From contig CP045205.1 of NCBI GenBank assembly GCA_009363175.1, forward strand, positions 4,154,001 through 4,218,000: DNA of 64,000 bases, read 5' to 3'. The stretch's first letter is position 1. Each line of letters opens with the position of its first letter. A program made the translations under genes and the position numbers. Positions 27,360 through 35,680 of the stretch are shown in pieces. Under the pieces are notes generated by a model. The model searched no databases and had not been told where the DNA came from. It worked only from the letters and a program-made list of their open reading frames with translations. Source of the stretch: Citrobacter telavivensis. Its GTDB lineage: Bacteria; Pseudomonadota; Gammaproteobacteria; Enterobacterales; Enterobacteriaceae.

Positions 27360-28675
27360 GTAAAGCCAAATCCAATAAAATGGGCGTGATGCAACTCACC
27401 ATCCTGACCATGGTCAATATGATGGGTTCCGGGATCATCATGCTGCCGACCAAACTGGCTGAAGTCGGCACCATTTCGATTATCTCCTGGCTGGTTACCG
27501 CCGTCGGTTCCATGGCGCTGGCCTGGGCGTTCGCCAAGTGTGGCATGTTTAGCCGTAAATCCGGCGGGATGGGTGGCTACGCGGAATATGCGTTTGGTAA
27601 ATCCGGCAACTTTATGGCGAACTACACCTACGGGGTGTCGCTGTTGATTGCCAACGTCGCCATCGCGATTTCCGCCGTGGGTTATGGTACCGAGCTATTT
27701 GGCGCTAGTCTTACCCCGGTGCAAATCGGTCTCGCCACCATTGGCGTGCTGTGGATCTGTACGGTTGCTAACTTTGGCGGTGCGCGCATTACCGGACAGA
27801 TCAGCAGTATCACCGTCTGGGGCGTCATCATTCCGGTGGTCGGTCTGTGTATCATCGGCTGGTTCTGGTTTAGTCCAACCCTGTATGCCAACTCCTGGAA
27901 CCCGCATAACGTACCGTTCTTCACGGCGGTCGGTTCGTCTATCGCGATGACGTTGTGGGCGTTTCTTGGTCTTGAATCGGCTTGTGCTAACGCGGAAGTG
28001 GTGGAAAACCCTGAAAAGAACGTACCAATTGCCGTACTGGGCGGGACGCTGGGCGCGGCGGTGATCTACATCGTCTCCACCAACGTCATTGCCGGGATTG
28101 TGCCTAACATGGATCTGGCAAACTCGACCGCCCCGTTTGGTCTGGCGTTTGCGCAGATGTTCACGCCGGAAGTGGGTAAAGTGATCATGGCGCTGATGAT
28201 CATGTCCTGCTGCGGCTCGCTGTTAGGCTGGCAGTTCACGATTGCCCAGGTCTTTAAATCCTCTGCCGACGAAGGTTATTTCCCCAGGATCTTCTCTCGC
28301 GTGACTAAAGTCGATGCGCCCGTTCAGGGAATGCTGACGATTGTGGTCATCCAGAGCGGCTTATCGTTGATGACTATCAGCCCGTCGCTGAACAGCCAGT
28401 TTAACGTGCTGGTCAACCTGGCCGTGGTAACGAACATCATCCCGTACATCCTGTCGATGGCCGCGCTGGTGATCATTCAGCGAGTGGCGAATGTTCCGGC
28501 GGCGAAAGCAAAATCGGCAAACTTCGTGGCGTTCGTGGGCGCGATGTACAGCTTCTATGCGCTCTACTCGTCAGGTGAGGAAGCGATGCTGTATGGTTCC
28601 ATCGTGACCTTCCTCGGCTGGACGCTTTATGGTCTGGTCTCACCGCGCTTTGAACTGAAGAATAAGCACGGTTAA
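27356..28675 (+). CDS. potE: putrescine-ornithine antiporter
   Basis: The 439-aa APC-family permease has 12 predicted helices and exchanges ornithine for putrescine across the inner membrane, completing an acid-resistance cycle with SpeF. Visible are the helix 1 motif NMMGSGIIMLPTKLAEVG and the helix 6 segment LWAFLGLESACANAEVVENP, which contains the substrate-recognition Glu of PotE. The ATG overlaps the speF stop. A strong terminator follows 38 bp after the stop. Confidence 0.97.
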   Translation: MSKAKSNKMGVMQLTILTMVNMMGSGIIMLPTKLAEVGTISIISWLVTAVGSMALAWAFAKCGMFSRKSGGMGGYAEYAFGKSGNFMANYTYGVSLLIANVAIAISAVGYGTELFGASLTPVQIGLATIGVLWICTVANFGGARITGQISSITVWGVIIPVVGLCIIGWFWFSPTLYANSWNPHNVPFFTAVGSSIAMTLWAFLGLESACANAEVVENPEKNVPIAVLGGTLGAAVIYIVSTNVIAGIVPNMDLANSTAPFGLAFAQMFTPEVGKVIMALMIMSCCGSLLGWQFTIAQVFKSSADEGYFPRIFSRVTKVDAPVQGMLTIVVIQSGLSLMTISPSLNSQFNVLVNLAVVTNIIPYILSMAALVIIQRVANVPAAKAKSANFVAFVGAMYSFYALYSSGEEAMLYGSIVTFLGWTLYGLVSPRFELKNKHG

Positions 28676-28713
28676 AACCCTGCCCGGTGGACGTATTGCT
28701 ATACGACAGTCAT

Positions 28714-28740
28714 AAAAGGCGCCCTGTGGCGCCTTTTTTT
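28714..28740 (+). terminator. Terminator of speF-potE
   Basis: AAAGGCGCC, loop CTGT, GGCGCC and seven T residues form a perfect rho-independent terminator. Confidence 0.92.
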
Positions 28741-28943
28741 CACTTCTGCAAAAGAAGAAGGTGAGCACAGGAAAGCGTAATCCGATCAGAGCGAGAACGT
28801 TTTTCACAGTCTGTGATGTTCATCATTAAAACATCGTTTTATTTTTAATGAATGCATGTTCTATTTACATCCTGAATGTTTCGACAGAATTTCATTAGGT
28901 TCAGGGGCCGACTGAGGCCAAAAATTTCTATCAGGAGATGAAC

Positions 28944-29375
28944 ATGAAAAAAGCATTTTGTATGGCGCTCTTGCTGTTAAGCAGCTCTTGCTTTGCACAG
29001 AGTACAGACGTTAAAGCGGTGACAGATGCCGTAGAAAGCATGCGTCAGGCGATGCTGAGCGGTGAAAAATCCAGTCTGGAAAAAGTGGGAACCGCCTCCC
29101 TGAGCTATGGCCATTCCAGCGGAAGAATTGAAAATAACGCCGAATTTGTTGACGCTATCGTGACAGGAAAATCACAATTCAAGACCTTAAATCTGAACGA
29201 TCAGACTGTTCAGATTGATGGCGATGTCGCGATCGTCCGCCATATTCTGGAGGCGAAAACAAACGACAGCGGCAAACCAGGCGAAGTGAAAATCGGCGTG
29301 ATGCTGGTGATGAAAAAAGACAGCGCGGGTGACTGGAAGTTATTAGCGCGTCAGGCGTATAAGCTCCCCCAATAA
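28944..29375 (+). CDS. Secreted NTF2/SnoaL-like small protein
   Basis: The 143-aa protein has a clear signal peptide (MKKAFCMALLLLSSSCFAQ, cleavage after CFA) and a small domain resembling the NTF2-like/DUF4440 fold. That fold is suggested by the long first helix (VKAVTDAVESMRQAMLSGEKSS), LSYGHSSGRIENNAEFVDAI, and the alternating strands VQIDGDVAIVRHILEA and KIGVMLVMKKDSAGDWKLLARQAYKLP. Such periplasmic proteins often bind small molecules; no substrate can be named. The second ATG is chosen since AGGAG abuts the first. It stands alone, with 268 bp upstream free of genes and a REP element after it. I do not recall a K-12 gene at this site. Confidence 0.82.
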   Translation: MKKAFCMALLLLSSSCFAQSTDVKAVTDAVESMRQAMLSGEKSSLEKVGTASLSYGHSSGRIENNAEFVDAIVTGKSQFKTLNLNDQTVQIDGDVAIVRHILEAKTNDSGKPGEVKIGVMLVMKKDSAGDWKLLARQAYKLPQ

Positions 29376-29403
29376 CCACGCGAACTTCCAATATCGTGCG
29401 AGC

Positions 29404-29461
29404 GTAGGCCTGATAAGCGAAGCGCCTTCAGGCAATAAAACAACGCCGGATGGCAGCCTAC
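29404..29461. repeat. REP pair between the NTF2-like gene and pgm
   Basis: GTAGGCCTGATAAGCGAAGC to GCCTTCAGGC is followed by GCCGGATGGCAGCCTAC, two degenerate REP halves in the convergent gap. Confidence 0.8.
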
Positions 29462-29481
29462 GGGAAAGCGTGCGGGAATAG

Positions 29482-29508
29482 AAAAAGGAGCCAATCGGCT
29501 CCTTTTTA
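29482..29508. terminator. Bidirectional terminator, pgm 3' side
   Basis: AAAAAGGAGCC-AATC-GGCTCCTTTTT serves as the terminator of pgm on the minus strand, 16 bp after its stop, and can also stop plus-strand transcripts. Confidence 0.9.
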
Positions 29509-29523
29509 ATGCGACTTTTTAAC

Positions 29524-31164
29524 TCAGGCGTTTTTCAGCACTTCGCTGACAATTTCGACGGCTTCTTTCTCGATCTGCTTGCGATGCTCTTCACCGAGGA
29601 AGCTCTCGCAATAGATCTTGTACGCATCTTCCGTACCGGACGGACGCGCGGCGAACCAGCCGTTGTCGGTCATCACTTTCAGACCGCCAATCGACGCACC
29701 GTTACCCGGTGCTGCGGTCAGACGCGCAGTGATCGGGTCACCTGCCAGCGTGCTGGCGCTGACCATCTCCGGAGACAGTTTAGACAGCGCCGCCTTTTGT
29801 GCGGACGTTGCGCCTGCCTGCAGACGGTTGTAGCTCGGCGCGCCAAAACGGGCAGCAAGCTCGTTGTAGTGCTCCTGCGGGTTCTTCCCGGTGACGGCGG
29901 TAATTTCTGCCGCCAGAAGGCACATGATGATCCCGTCTTTATCGGTAGACCACGGCGTACCGTCGAAACGCAGGAAGGATGCCCCCGCGCTCTCTTCACC
30001 GCCAAAGCCGAAGCTGCCGTCAAACAGACCATCAACAAACCATTTAAAACCAACCGGGACTTCTACCAGTTTGCGACCCAGATCGTTAACCACGCGGTCG
30101 ATCATGGCTGAAGAGACCAGCGTTTTACCGACGGCCACCTCTTTACCCCACTGCGGACGATGCTGGAACAGGTAGTTGATCGCCACCGCCAGATAGTGGT
30201 TCGGATTCATCAGCCCCGCCGGGGTGACAATACCGTGACGGTCATAATCGGGGTCGTTGGCGAACGCCAGGTCGAACTTGTCGCGCAGCGCGAGCAAACC
30301 GGCCATCGCACACTCAGACGAGCAGTCCATACGGATCGCGCCATCTTTATCGAGATGCATAAAACGGAAGGTTTGATCAACCTGATCGTTCACGATGGTC
30401 AGGTTCAGTTTGTAATGCTCCGCGATACGCTTCCAGTATTCAATACCGGAACCGCCCAGCGGATCCACGCCCAGCGTCAGACCGGCTTTCTGGATAGCAG
30501 CCATGTCGACGATGTCCGCCAGCCCTTCAACGAACGGCTGTACCAGGTCCTGTTCTTTGACATGACCGGACGCCAGCGCCGCATCCAGAGAAATACGTTT
30601 CACGCCTTTGAGGTCATCAGCCAGCAGCGCATTCGCGCGGTCTTCCACCACTTTCGTGACGTTAGTATCTGCCGGGCCACCGTTAGGCGGGTTGTATTTA
30701 ATGCCGCCATCTTCCGGCGGGTTGTGGGACGGGGTAATGACAATACCGTCAGCCAGCGGGCCGCCTTTTTTGTTGTGGACCAGAATTGCATTCGATACTG
30801 CTGGCGTTGGGGTAAAACCGTTGTTCTCCTGAACAATCACGTCGACACCGTTCGCTGCGAGCACTTCCAGTACGGAGATAAACGCCGGTTCGGACAGCGC
30901 ATGGGTGTCTTTACCCACATAGCACGGACCCGTAATGCCGTTTTTCGCACGCTCTTCCGCGATAGCCTGCGCAATCGCCAGAATGTGGGGCTCGTTGAAG
31001 CTATGACGACCTGCACTGCCACGGTGTCCGGAAGTGCCGAACTTCACCGCGTGTTCCGCATTTCCTTTTGCGGGCTTCAGTACATAGTATTGTGCCGTCA
31101 GTTGAGCGACGTTAATCAAATCACTTTGTTGCGCAGGCTTGCCTGCACGGTCGTGGATTGCCAT
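29524..31164 (-). CDS. pgm: alpha-D-glucose phosphomutase
   Basis: The 546-aa enzyme interconverts glucose 1-phosphate and glucose 6-phosphate, linking glycogen, galactose and UDP-glucose metabolism. The active-site serine loop VITPSHNPPEDGG, the metal loop DPDYDRHG, the sugar loop GGEESAG and the phosphate loop RPSGTEDAYK are present. The start MAIHDRAGKPAQ is the K-12 start; 13 upstream in-frame codons are ignored. It begins 23 bp after the seqA stop, and the two form the seqA-pgm operon. Confidence 0.97.
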   Translation of the reverse strand: MAIHDRAGKPAQQSDLINVAQLTAQYYVLKPAKGNAEHAVKFGTSGHRGSAGRHSFNEPHILAIAQAIAEERAKNGITGPCYVGKDTHALSEPAFISVLEVLAANGVDVIVQENNGFTPTPAVSNAILVHNKKGGPLADGIVITPSHNPPEDGGIKYNPPNGGPADTNVTKVVEDRANALLADDLKGVKRISLDAALASGHVKEQDLVQPFVEGLADIVDMAAIQKAGLTLGVDPLGGSGIEYWKRIAEHYKLNLTIVNDQVDQTFRFMHLDKDGAIRMDCSSECAMAGLLALRDKFDLAFANDPDYDRHGIVTPAGLMNPNHYLAVAINYLFQHRPQWGKEVAVGKTLVSSAMIDRVVNDLGRKLVEVPVGFKWFVDGLFDGSFGFGGEESAGASFLRFDGTPWSTDKDGIIMCLLAAEITAVTGKNPQEHYNELAARFGAPSYNRLQAGATSAQKAALSKLSPEMVSASTLAGDPITARLTAAPGNGASIGGLKVMTDNGWFAARPSGTEDAYKIYCESFLGEEHRKQIEKEAVEIVSEVLKNA

Positions 31165-31187
31165 TGCCTGGTCCTTTTCTGCATGGA

Positions 31188-31733
31188 TTAAATTGTTCCG
31201 CAAACCTTTTCAATCAATTCCGCCGGGAATTGCATTGACTGCATGATGTGTTCGATCATGCTGCATTTACGGCCGGTGTTGGTGTTGGTGATCACCCAAT
31301 AAGGCGTGCCGGGCACGTGTTTTGGTTTGGTTTGATTACCGTTTTTCAGTAGCGTCTGTTCATCAGCCGCAAAATAGACACGCGTACGGCCATGCAACGA
31401 TTCCGTTGCTTCAGCAAACGCGTGTTGATCCAGTGTATAAAGTGTAGTCAGCACCAGCATAAAGCGGTTAACCGCTTTCTTCTGTTCCGCATATTCATCG
31501 GACAGAAGCAGTTCACGCATCGCGCGCACTTTATCTTTGACAAGATTGACGGGTTTCGCCTCTGCAACCACCGGTTGCGCAGTGCGAACCTCTTTTGTCA
31601 CTGGCGTGACGGGCTGTGATGCGGCGGAAAACTTCAACATACGCCGTAAAATCTCGGATGCGCTCTCGCCGATATGCTTCGTGTGGCTGGCAATATAGCT
31701 ATAGAGTTCATCATCAACTTCAATCGTTTTCAT
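31188..31733 (-). CDS. seqA: Negative modulator of replication initiation SeqA
   Basis: The 181-aa protein binds hemimethylated GATC and sequesters oriC. The N-terminal oligomerisation part (MKTIEVDDELYSYIASHTKHIGE) and the C-terminal DNA-binding domain (SLHGRTRVYFAADEQTLLKNGNQTKPKHVPGT) are conserved, including the NTNTGRK loop that contacts methylated DNA. Length equals K-12. A longer frame upstream is rejected because this start is the family start. Confidence 0.97.
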   Translation of the reverse strand: MKTIEVDDELYSYIASHTKHIGESASEILRRMLKFSAASQPVTPVTKEVRTAQPVVAEAKPVNLVKDKVRAMRELLLSDEYAEQKKAVNRFMLVLTTLYTLDQHAFAEATESLHGRTRVYFAADEQTLLKNGNQTKPKHVPGTPYWVITNTNTGRKCSMIEHIMQSMQFPAELIEKVCGTI

Positions 31734-31923
31734 CTTAATCCAGTGCGGTGTCTTATCTGATCTGAAATACAAATCGTTGGGAGTATAGGGGCAAATCCCA
31801 ACGGCGAATAGCGTCAAACCTGGCTGAACAAAAAACTCGGAGAAAACCGAAGTGGTTGCAGCCCAGTGGCAGAATGGTCAACATAATACCCTAACCCGAC
31901 AGAGCGAAAAAAAGAACTTTGCC

Positions 31924-32697
31924 ATGAAATTGAATATCCGAGCGCAATCCGCACAAAACCTGCACAATAATTCTCCCATCGTACTGGTTCACGGTTTATT
32001 TGGTAGTCTGGACAACCTGGGCGTGCTCGCACGCGACCTGGTGAACGACCATGACATCATCCAGGTCGATATGCGTAACCACGGTCTCTCTCCTCGCGAC
32101 CCGGTGATGAACTACCCGGCGATGGCACAGGATCTGCTGGATACGCTGGAGGCACAACACATCGAAAAAGCCACCTTTATTGGTCACTCGATGGGCGGTA
32201 AAGCGGTAATGGCGCTCAGCGCGCTGGCCCCGGAACGCATCGATCGTTTAGTGGCAATAGATATCGCCCCGGTGGACTACCCTGTCCGCCGCCACGACGA
32301 AATTTTCGCTGCCATCAACGCGGTGACGGCATCAGAGGCAAAGACCCGCCAGCAGGCGGCTGCGGTCATGCGCGAATATCTTAATGAAGAAGGCGTGATT
32401 CAGTTTTTGCTGAAATCATATGTTGACGGCGAGTGGCGTTTTAACGTGCCGGTGCTGTGGGAACAATACCCGCATATCGTCGGCTGGGAGACGATTCCGG
32501 CCTGGGATCATCCGGCGCTGTTTATCCCCGGCGGCAACTCCCCTTATGTCACCGAGGCGTATCGCGCCGATTTACTGGCCCAGTTCCCACAGGCGCGTGC
32601 GCATGTGATTGCCGGGGCGGGTCATTGGGTGCATGCCGAAAAGCCGGAGGCGGTGCTGCGCGCCATCCGTCGTTATCTCAACGAGACGGCTAACTGA
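31924..32697 (+). CDS. ybfF: alpha/beta-hydrolase esterase YbfF
   Basis: The 257-aa hydrolase has the oxyanion segment IVLVHGLFGSLDN, the nucleophile S89 in FIGHSMGGKAV and the late catalytic His in AGAGHWVHAEKP. E. coli YbfF is an esterase acting on short acyl esters and acyl-CoA analogues; the natural substrate is unknown. The start MKLNIRAQ is as in K-12, and 24 upstream codons are not used. The protein is three residues longer at the C-terminus (ETAN) than I remember for K-12. It is divergent from seqA-pgm. Its stop codon lies within the LexA box of ybfE. Confidence 0.94.
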   Translation: MKLNIRAQSAQNLHNNSPIVLVHGLFGSLDNLGVLARDLVNDHDIIQVDMRNHGLSPRDPVMNYPAMAQDLLDTLEAQHIEKATFIGHSMGGKAVMALSALAPERIDRLVAIDIAPVDYPVRRHDEIFAAINAVTASEAKTRQQAAAVMREYLNEEGVIQFLLKSYVDGEWRFNVPVLWEQYPHIVGWETIPAWDHPALFIPGGNSPYVTEAYRADLLAQFPQARAHVIAGAGHWVHAEKPEAVLRAIRRYLNETAN

Positions 32698-32709
32698 TTA
32701 AAAACTCAG
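32694..32709 (+). promoter_or_regulatory. LexA box upstream of ybfE
   Basis: CTG-N10-CAG with an A/T-rich centre (CTGATTAAAAACTCAG) is an SOS box of the form reported for E. coli ybfE. It overlaps the ybfF stop codon. Confidence 0.85.
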
Positions 32710-32825
32710 CGTCCGTGCGCGATTACACGTACGAACGTTGGCGCGCCTCATCCGCTGATGTATGATGGCGCGCTATCCATCCGGGCAGAGGCCTGGCTGA
32801 TTGTTTCCCCGAAGTCACCAAAATC

Positions 32826-33119
32826 ATGGCCAAAGAACAAACGGACCGTACGACACTAGATCTGTTCGCGCACGAGCGTCGCCCGGGACGACCGAAAACC
32901 AATCCGCTTTCGCGCGATGAACAACTGCGCATTAACAAGCGTAATCAGCTAAAACGCGACAAAGTTCGTGGTCTTAAGCGTGTCGAGCTCAAACTCAACG
33001 CGGAAGCCGTTGACGCGCTAAATGAGCTGGCGGAATCCCGGGAGATGAGCCGCAGCGAACTGATTGAAGAGATACTGATGGCCCAACTGGCGGCGCTACG
33101 CGGCCAGGATCTCGCCTGA
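32826..33119 (+). CDS. ybfE: LexA-regulated protein YbfE
   Basis: The 97-aa basic protein matches K-12 YbfE nearly residue for residue in the first 60 positions. The C-terminal part, GLKRVELKLNAEAVDALNELA then MSRSELIEEILM, has the ribbon-helix-helix pattern of small DNA-binding regulators. The N-terminus is rich in Arg and Lys. The SOS box 117 bp upstream supports DNA-damage induction. Target genes are unknown. It precedes fldA by 149 bp on the same strand. Confidence 0.93.
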   Translation: MAKEQTDRTTLDLFAHERRPGRPKTNPLSRDEQLRINKRNQLKRDKVRGLKRVELKLNAEAVDALNELAESREMSRSELIEEILMAQLAALRGQDLA

Positions 33120-33268
33120 AATCACCCCATTCCCCACTTTCGTGTAGCATGGAGTGCACTCGTATGCGTTTGCTATTTCCGCATACCTGACTGTTCTGCT
33201 ATGATTGCCGTTATCTGTGGGCAACTCGCCACCACCATTTCAATAAGTTTCAAGAGGTTACTTTACTC

Positions 33269-33799
33269 ATGGCAATCACTGGCATCTTTTTCGGCAGCGA
33301 CACCGGGAATACCGAAAATATCGCAAAAATGATTCAAAAACAGCTTGGTAAAGACGTTGCCGATGTGCATGACATTGCAAAAAGCAGCAAGGAAGATCTC
33401 GAAGGCTATGACATTCTGCTGCTTGGTATCCCAACCTGGTACTACGGTGAAGCGCAGTGCGACTGGGACGACTTCTTCCCGACCCTCGAAGACATTGATT
33501 TTAACGGCAAACTGGTTGCGCTGTTTGGCTGCGGCGATCAGGAAGACTATGCTGAATACTTCTGCGACGCGTTAGGCACAATCCGCGATATCATTGAGCC
33601 GCGCGGCGCAACCATCGTGGGTCACTGGCCGACCGCAGGCTATCATTTTGAAGCGTCCAAAAGTCTGGCGGATGACGACCATTTTGTCGGTCTGGCGATT
33701 GACGAAGACCGTCAGCCGGAACTGACCGCCGAGCGCGTGGAAAAATGGGTGAAGCAGATTTCTGAAGAACTGCACCTCGACGACATCATTAACGCCTGA
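33269..33799 (+). CDS. fldA: Flavodoxin 1
   Basis: The 176-aa FMN electron carrier donates electrons to anaerobic ribonucleotide reductase activase, pyruvate formate-lyase activase, biotin synthase, MetH and isoprenoid enzymes. The phosphate loop GSDTGNTENIAK and the FMN-stacking regions GIPTWYYGEAQCDWDDF and FGCGDQEDYAEYFCDA are intact. Length equals K-12; the gene is essential in E. coli. A GC hairpin without a strong T run follows, so transcripts can read into fur. Confidence 0.98.
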   Translation: MAITGIFFGSDTGNTENIAKMIQKQLGKDVADVHDIAKSSKEDLEGYDILLLGIPTWYYGEAQCDWDDFFPTLEDIDFNGKLVALFGCGDQEDYAEYFCDALGTIRDIIEPRGATIVGHWPTAGYHFEASKSLADDDHFVGLAIDEDRQPELTAERVEKWVKQISEELHLDDIINA

Positions 33800-33805
33800 T
33801 GTACG

Positions 33806-33830
33806 GCGGCGCAGACAATGTTTGCGCCGC
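33806..33830 (+). terminator. Weak hairpin after fldA
   Basis: GCGGCGCAGAC and its near complement around AATG make a strong stem, but only ATCAATAG follows. It is probably leaky and compatible with fldA-fur read-through. Confidence 0.5.
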
Positions 33831-33997
33831 ATCAATAGACAGAACCAATCAAAATAATTGCTACAAATTTGTAACTTTCTTGCCCATCCCTGTACAATGT
33901 GCGGGAGTTTTTAGGTGGCGCTCTCATTTCCAGGCAATACCGACTATTTATTAACATTTGCCAGAGGCTTGCGGTTTTCATTTAGACACGGCAGTCC

Positions 33998-34016
33998 TAT
34001 AATGAAACGCATTATC
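33998..34016 (+). promoter_or_regulatory. Fur box overlapping the fur promoter
   Basis: TATAATGAAACGCATTATC matches the 19-bp Fur consensus (arms ATAATGA and CATTATC) and contains a TATAAT -10. This fits negative autoregulation of fur known from E. coli. Confidence 0.75.
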
Positions 34017-34052
34017 TCGAGTGCAATTTCTGTCACTTCTTGTATGAAGTGA
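34002..34052 (+). pseudogene. uof: Remnant of the uof leader peptide upstream of fur
   Basis: In K-12 the 28-codon uof starts ATGAAACGC and ends with a TGA inside the fur start (ATGACTGA), coupling fur translation to it. Here the same ATG at 34002 leads into a frame that stops after 16 codons (MKRIISSAISVTSCMK). The old downstream codons, EVNRLATGQIPHD and its TGA at 34085, are intact but in another frame. A single missing base near 34044 (TATG where K-12 as remembered has TAATG) explains this. No ATG opens the distal frame. Confidence 0.6.
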
Positions 34053-34079
34053 ATCGTTTAGCAACAGGACAGATTCCGC

Positions 34080-34526
34080 ATGACTGACAACAATACCGCA
34101 TTAAAGAAGGCTGGCCTGAAAGTAACGCTTCCTCGTTTAAAGATCCTGGAAGTTCTTCAGGAACCGGAAAACCATCACGTCAGTGCGGAAGATTTATATA
34201 AACGACTGATCGACATGGGTGAAGAAATTGGTCTGGCGACCGTGTATCGCGTGCTGAACCAGTTTGACGACGCCGGGATCGTTACCCGCCACAATTTTGA
34301 AGGCGGTAAATCCGTTTTCGAGCTGACCCAGCAGCATCATCACGATCACCTTATTTGCCTCGATTGCGGCAAAGTGATCGAATTCAGTGATGATTCTATT
34401 GAAGCGCGTCAGCGTGAGATCGCGGCGAAGCATGGCATTCGTCTGACGAATCATAGCCTTTATCTGTACGGCCACTGCGCTGAAGGCGATTGTCGCGAAG
34501 ACGAACACGCGCACGACGCGAAATAA
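34080..34526 (+). CDS. fur: Ferric uptake regulator
   Basis: The 148-aa metalloregulator represses iron-uptake genes with Fe2+ as corepressor. The N-terminal winged helix (LKKAGLKVTLPRLKILEVL, GLATVYRVLNQFDDAG) is followed by the dimer domain with the zinc and iron ligands HHHHDHLICLDCGKVIEF and YGHCAEGDC. Length equals K-12. The Fur box and broken uof lie immediately upstream, and a rho-independent terminator follows. In E. coli RyhB represses fur through uof; this may differ here. Confidence 0.98.
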   Translation: MTDNNTALKKAGLKVTLPRLKILEVLQEPENHHVSAEDLYKRLIDMGEEIGLATVYRVLNQFDDAGIVTRHNFEGGKSVFELTQQHHHDHLICLDCGKVIEFSDDSIEARQREIAAKHGIRLTNHSLYLYGHCAEGDCREDEHAHDAK

Positions 34527-34540
34527 TTTGTATTATTCTG

Positions 34541-34570
34541 AAAAGCCAACCTGCCGGTTGGCTTTTTTTA
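34541..34570 (+). terminator. Terminator of fur
   Basis: AAAAGCCAACC-TGCC-GGTTGGCTTTTTTT is a strong intrinsic terminator 14 bp after the fur stop. Confidence 0.93.
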
Positions 34571-34656
34571 TGCGTGTTATTCCCCACGCCGCGCTTTCTT
34601 CTGACAGCATGTTGCTTTAATGTAAAATCTCACCCTGCCTTGTCCGGAGAATCGAA

Positions 34657-35583
34657 ATGGAACTTCGCCAGCTACGTTATTTTGTCCGTATTGTGGAAAC
34701 CGGGAGTATGGGCAGCGCGGCGCTCGATCTCGACATCGGCGTTTCCGCGCTCAGCCAGCAGATGACACGACTGGAAAACGAACTCGCGATTCGTCTGTTG
34801 CAGCGAACCTCACGTGGCGTAACGCCAACCAACGCCGGTCTGGCCTTTTACTCACAGGCGCAACTGGCGCTGCGTCACGCTGATGACGCCATTCTGGCCG
34901 CGCGCGATGCGCGTCTGTCCGGACACGTCAGTGTCGGCATGGCCCCCAGCACGGCCTCTGTCCTGGGAATGCCGTTTATTCATGCTATGCGGGAACATTA
35001 CGCCGACGTACGCTTGCATGTGGTGGAAAGCCTCTCGGGCAATCTGGAACGGATGATCAACACCCGTCAGATTGATCTGGCCGTCGTTTTTCAAAAAGAG
35101 AAGATCCTGCGCTGGAGCGCCAGGCCGGTTCTCGAAGAGCGGCTTTTTCTGATTGGCACGCACGAGCTGCTGGCGGATATTCAGGATGACATCATAACCC
35201 CTGCTCAACTGGCGAATATTCCCCTGATCATGCCCAGCCTAGGTCACGGACTGCGCGGCCGACTGGAGGCCATCTGCCAGGAACACGGACTAAAGGTTGA
35301 TATCGCCACGGAAATTGACGGCCTGACGTTACTGATGCATGCCGTTCGCAGCGGACTCGGTGCCACGCTGCAACCCGGAGCTGCCATTTCGCACCTTGAG
35401 AGAGACGCGCTAAGAGTGATCGGTGTCCACAATCCTGTACTTAGCCGCCCCAATTTTCTGGTCAGCCTGTCTGACGATGAACTCACCCCCGCCGGGCTCG
35501 CCGCCCGCGTGATGCTCACAAAAGTCATGCGTGAACTTGTTGAAACCGGCTGTTGGCCGGGTGCAACCCTTTACGCTCACTAA
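34657..35583 (+). CDS. tcuR: LysR-type regulator of tricarballylate utilisation
   Basis: The 308-aa LysR-type regulator has the N-terminal winged helix (MELRQLRYFVRIVETGSMG, ALSQQMTRLENELAIRLLQR) and a periplasmic-binding-like effector domain. It is adjacent to and co-oriented with tcuABC, and the locus sits next to fur as in Salmonella, where TcuR activates tcuABC in response to tricarballylate. K-12 lacks it. A short GTCCGGAGAATCGAA ribosome region supports the start. A related regulator of another dicarboxylate locus cannot be excluded from sequence alone. Confidence 0.88.
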   Translation: MELRQLRYFVRIVETGSMGSAALDLDIGVSALSQQMTRLENELAIRLLQRTSRGVTPTNAGLAFYSQAQLALRHADDAILAARDARLSGHVSVGMAPSTASVLGMPFIHAMREHYADVRLHVVESLSGNLERMINTRQIDLAVVFQKEKILRWSARPVLEERLFLIGTHELLADIQDDIITPAQLANIPLIMPSLGHGLRGRLEAICQEHGLKVDIATEIDGLTLLMHAVRSGLGATLQPGAAISHLERDALRVIGVHNPVLSRPNFLVSLSDDELTPAGLAARVMLTKVMRELVETGCWPGATLYAH

Positions 35584-35680
35584 ACAGGTCTTTAGCTTTT
35601 CGTCATAGCGCCCATACAACCCGTACGTATACATTTCAATTACAAATTTAACAAATAGTTAAATGGTAATGGAGTATACG

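Noticed and set aside
30160..31191. 343-codon plus-strand open frame opposite pgm
   Set aside because: It is fully antisense to pgm and resembles no known family; pgm has all its motifs.
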